Shown here: positions 60,914 through 64,000 of the stretch, piece by piece
Layout of the letters: the number at the start of each line of letters is the position of its first letter
Position numbering within the stretch: position 1 is the stretch's first letter
From: Amylostereum areolatum
Lineage: Eukaryota; Basidiomycota; Agaricomycetes; Russulales; Stereaceae
NCBI GenBank assembly: GCA_012932865.1
Contig: SAXG01000021.1
Location: forward strand, 682,001 to 746,000
DNA: 64,000 nt
Direction of reading: 5' to 3'
Translations under genes and position numbers: made by a program
Notes under the pieces: model-generated
The model's input: the letters and a program-made list of their open reading frames with translations, nothing else
Database searches by the model: none
Told to the model about the DNA's origin: nothing

Positions 60914-63087
60914 ATGGGAAACAATCAGAGTCTGCAAGCGCCATCCGCACCGGAGAAGCTTCGACACCGCTTGTCCGCGAGATTCCACGGGCCACCGCAC
61001 AAGGATAAGGCGAAAGATTTTGGATACACGTCAGGGTCTGCTGCGTCGTCGCAAAAGGGTCAAGAAACCGCGACGCCGACCGCAACGACGACGGGGGTCG
61101 AATGGACGAAGGACCGCAACGAGCACGCTGCGCCGGGCACCGACGGAGGGCCGGCCGGCGCCGGCGGGGTAAGGATTGCTTAAACTGATCTCGGTTTACC
61201 GGACTCTGATCATTCTCTCCCTCTCTCCATCTCCTCTGCCTCATAGTCGCCTGAAATGCCCTCGGCGACGTCTACTACCGTTCCTTGCCAGGTATCTTTC
61301 AATCCCCTACTTGTTCAACCCCTTCCGAGACCTTTCTCTGATCTACATTCCCCTCGATATCTTTAGTATCGCACAGGAAAGACCCTAGGTAGCGGTACAT
61401 ATGCTATCGTGAAGGAGGCCGTGCATGTCAAGACCGGCGAATACTATGCTTGCAAGGTCATCAACAAGAAGCTCATGGAGGGCAGGGAATTCATGGTGCG
61501 TACGGCGATCCTTCTGTCCAGCAGCAAGTTCTCCCCTAAACTGCGCTGTTGTAGGTTCGCAACGAGATAGATGTACTGAAGAAGATCTCGAGCGGTTATC
61601 CCAACATCGTGACACTACATGATTATTTCGAGGTGTGTACCCAAATATGTTGCGTGGTTTCTTATTCGCGTCCTTATTCGCTGCGTAGACTGCCAACAAC
61701 TTATACCTTTGCTTCGATCTCTGTACCGGTGGAGAACTCTTCGATCGCATATGCGCAAAGGGGAACTACCACGAGCCGTGCGTAGTGTCTCTTTCTTCAC
61801 GTTCCATCTGTCTCATCGATGTCACAGTGATGCCGCCGATCTTGTCCGTACAATCATGAAAGCGGTCCAATATATCCACGATGCGGGCATCGTCCACCGA
61901 GGTGAGCAGCTCTCTCGTCCCGTCGACGTACGTGCTCACTTTGTTAAAGATCTGAAACCTGAAAACTTGCTCTTCCGTACGCCTGCCGAGGACGCCGACA
62001 TCATGATCGCAGACTTCGGCCTGAGTCGTGTAATGGACACAGATCGCTTCCACCTCTTGACAGAGATCTGTGGGACACCAGGTGTGAGTCCTCCAGTCTT
62101 CGCCTACGCGTCTGGCTCGTGCTAATTCTGGATGGCAGTATATGGCGCCGGAGATCTTCAAGAAAAGTAAATTTGTCTAGTGCTCCCCATACCTATTACC
62201 GACACGACGTTCTACAGCTGGCCATGGTCAACCTGTCGACATCTGGGCTATGGGTGTTATCACGTACTTCCTGCTTGCAGGTAAGACATTCTCCCCCTCT
62301 GACCTCTTTCGCAGGGCACCGACAGCATGCCAGGTTACACGCCATTTGACAGAGACAGTCAACGACAAGAGATGGAGGCGATTATCGCAGGCGACTACAA
62401 GTTTGAGCCAGGTACGCATCGCCCATCTATCGCCGCCTTCATATCCTCACATCACGACCAGAGGAGTATTGGGCCAACGTCTCATCCACCGCGAAGGACT
62501 TCGTGTCCGAATGTCTGACCATCGACCCCGGTTCCCGTCCTACGGCAAAGCAGATGCTACAACACAGTTGGCTGGCGGACAAAGTGCCGCACTTCGTACC
62601 CGACCCATCGAGCCCGTCAGGTCGTCCAACGGACTTGCTGCCGCACATACAGAAGAGGCTGGACGCGAAGACACGATGTGAGCATCAGCTATCTTTTTTT
62701 AACCTGCCGCAGAGGCTCACATATTTTTAGTCCGGAAGGCGGTGTGGAGTATCACGGCTATGAAGCGCCTGTCAATGCTAGCGGCGACCTCATCGTACGC
62801 GAACGAATTGGAGCAGAACGTCCACAAATACAAGGAGGAGTCAGAGAAGGTGCTCGACCTCCTCGAATCTCCACACGCCCGCAGTGCTAATTCTCCCATA
62901 GGAAGTCATCGACGAGTCGGGGCAGGTGGTGCACCATCACAACGGGAACCAATCGCCCGCAGAGAAGGAGCACTCGGAGGAGCTCAAGCGCGTGGACGAT
63001 ATCTCGGTCAACAAGGACGGGGACAAGACAGCGAAGGACCTCAACGCCGCGATGGGAAAGCTGTCCGTCGACGAGGCGGCGTCGTGA
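60914..63087 (+). CDS. Calcium/calmodulin-dependent protein kinase (CaMK), N-myristoylation signal
   Basis: Ser/Thr kinase of the fungal CMK group, activated by Ca2+/calmodulin. Exons 60914-61168, 61247-61291, 61367-61495, 61555-61632, 61689-61777, 61828-61901, 61950-62083, 62139-62166, 62218-62280, 62334-62411, 62462-62677, 62731-62849 and 62902-63087 give 497 codons, all in phase. The start MGNNQSLQ fits an N-myristoylation signal (Gly2, Ser6), and a disordered ~95-residue tail follows. Kinase domain from about 101: LGSGTYAIVKEA, Lys130 in YACKVI, Asp224 in HRDLKPEN, DFG 245-247, CGTPGYMAPE 264-273 with an activation-loop Thr just before. RFRKAVWSITAMKRLS (about 396-411) is a typical basic autoinhibitory/calmodulin-binding helix. 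A C-terminal coiled, acidic tail ends the protein. The membrane-anchor signal is unusual for CaMKs. Confidence 0.95.
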
Positions 63088-64000
63088 GCGGGGAAGGGGG
63101 GCGGTGGCGTTGTTTCGCTGGACATTTATCGATTCACGATCGTATCTCAGTTCTAGTCATGTCGCGTGTCGTGTCCTTTTGCTTTGACCTCGCATGTGTG
63201 TACAATACAAAGTCAGGTTTTCTCTCCTTCCGTGTCGGAGGCGATTACGGCGCGTAAGGTTGAGACTCTGAGAGTCTAGAGATAAGTATCGGAGCAACTG
63301 AGGTTGGCGATATGAAAGATGAAATCGATGGCGCTCCGTTCGCGGAACTCAATGTAAGTATTCCGCTGCGCGCGCTCGTCATTACGTTCAAGAACCGCCG
63401 GAACGGCAGGAAGAACCAGCGCGCATAATTGAGCAGTGCGGCATGTGGCTGACATTCCGACCACTTGGGGAGATAATCAAGGCACGCGAGGGCGTACTCC
63501 CGGGACGCCTCGAGCCAGCGCGAGCCAAGAAAGGGCGGACGGAGGGGTCAAGTAATGATTAATGACGCAACAAGGATCCCTTTGGGATGTCGTCATAGGT
63601 GGGGACTCGAAGACCACGGCGTTACAGTGCATCGTCGAGTGAATGGGGGTCATGAGAATGTTGCCGTACCGTATCACGAAGTTTCAGATTGAATTGAACG
63701 TACATACTCTCAGGCTCGACCTGTCACGGCCTCTCAGCAGTGAAAAAGTGACTCGGAGAATAAATAAGAAGCAGGTGATTGTGGATTTTGGAAACTGAGC
63801 GATCCTTGAGAGTGGTTATCATATCTCTGCACCACAGAGAGCTGGCGGATCCGTCAGGTATACCGCGCGTGATGCGACTGGGAAGGAGTTGCAAGTCGCC
63901 CTAACTGTCGCCGCGGCGCAACGGCGGCCTAGGATGCGGAGGAGATGGTCAGTTCAGAATTTGAATCGCCTTCAATTACCCCTTGCTCACCCCTTTCGCT
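63088..64000. other. 3' flank of the kinase gene, no gene seen
   Basis: Short ORFs only (for example 63276-63464 and 63477-63677 minus), with no recognisable motif. Confidence 0.4.

Overview
This window is nuclear DNA of a filamentous fungus, most likely an agaricomycete basidiomycete. Genes are broken by many short introns of about 48-80 nt with GT..AG ends. Families typical of Agaricomycetes recur: F-box and BTB/POZ proteins with the mushroom-type layout, DUF6534-like membrane proteins, GMC oxidoreductases, P450s and VelB. No prokaryotic, plasmid or rRNA features were seen. The ORFs were joined into gene models by hand, using family-conserved motifs and splice signals.

Layout. 0-2.4 kb: an F-box gene with several frame breaks. 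2.7-3.0 kb: a 290-bp MITE. 6.1-7.6 kb: the velvet regulator velB. 11.9-17.8 kb: FKS1, the 1,3-beta-glucan synthase (13 exons, 1767 codons). 18.8-24.5 kb: an old-yellow-enzyme gene (-), a BTB/POZ gene (+), an unrecognised two-TM protein (-) and an orphan retropepsin-like gene (-). 24.9-30.5 kb: three intact metabolic genes, all on the minus strand: mitochondrial NADP-isocitrate dehydrogenase, purine nucleoside phosphorylase, and a Gfo/Idh/MocA dehydrogenase. 31.3-33.5 kb: a DHA2-type MFS transporter with a late frameshift. 34.3-37.1 kb: a P450 pseudogene carrying two MITEs. 37.4-40.7 kb: an isoprenylcysteine methyltransferase-like gene (-) and a monoglyceride-lipase-like hydrolase (+). 42-46.5 kb: a DUF6534-like gene and a second broken F-box gene. 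49.6-51.3 kb: an unrecognised gene (-). 53-59.5 kb: a tandem pair of GMC oxidoreductases, the first decayed and the second intact. 60.9-63.1 kb: a CaMK-type kinase with an N-myristoylation signal.

How the genes relate. There is no clear biosynthetic cluster. Housekeeping genes (FKS1, IDP1, PNP, velB, kinase, Gfo/Idh) read cleanly across all exons. Accessory genes (both F-box genes, P450, MFS, first GMC, the unrecognised gene at 50 kb) carry frame breaks, most of which look like single extra bases. The most distinctive signals are a small TA-target MITE family, the orphan retropepsin-like gene with a DSV instead of DSG motif, and two GMC paralogues that both lack the second active-site His/Asn.

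Limits. Splice sites were assigned by eye, no searches were run, and protein families were recognised from memory of their motifs.
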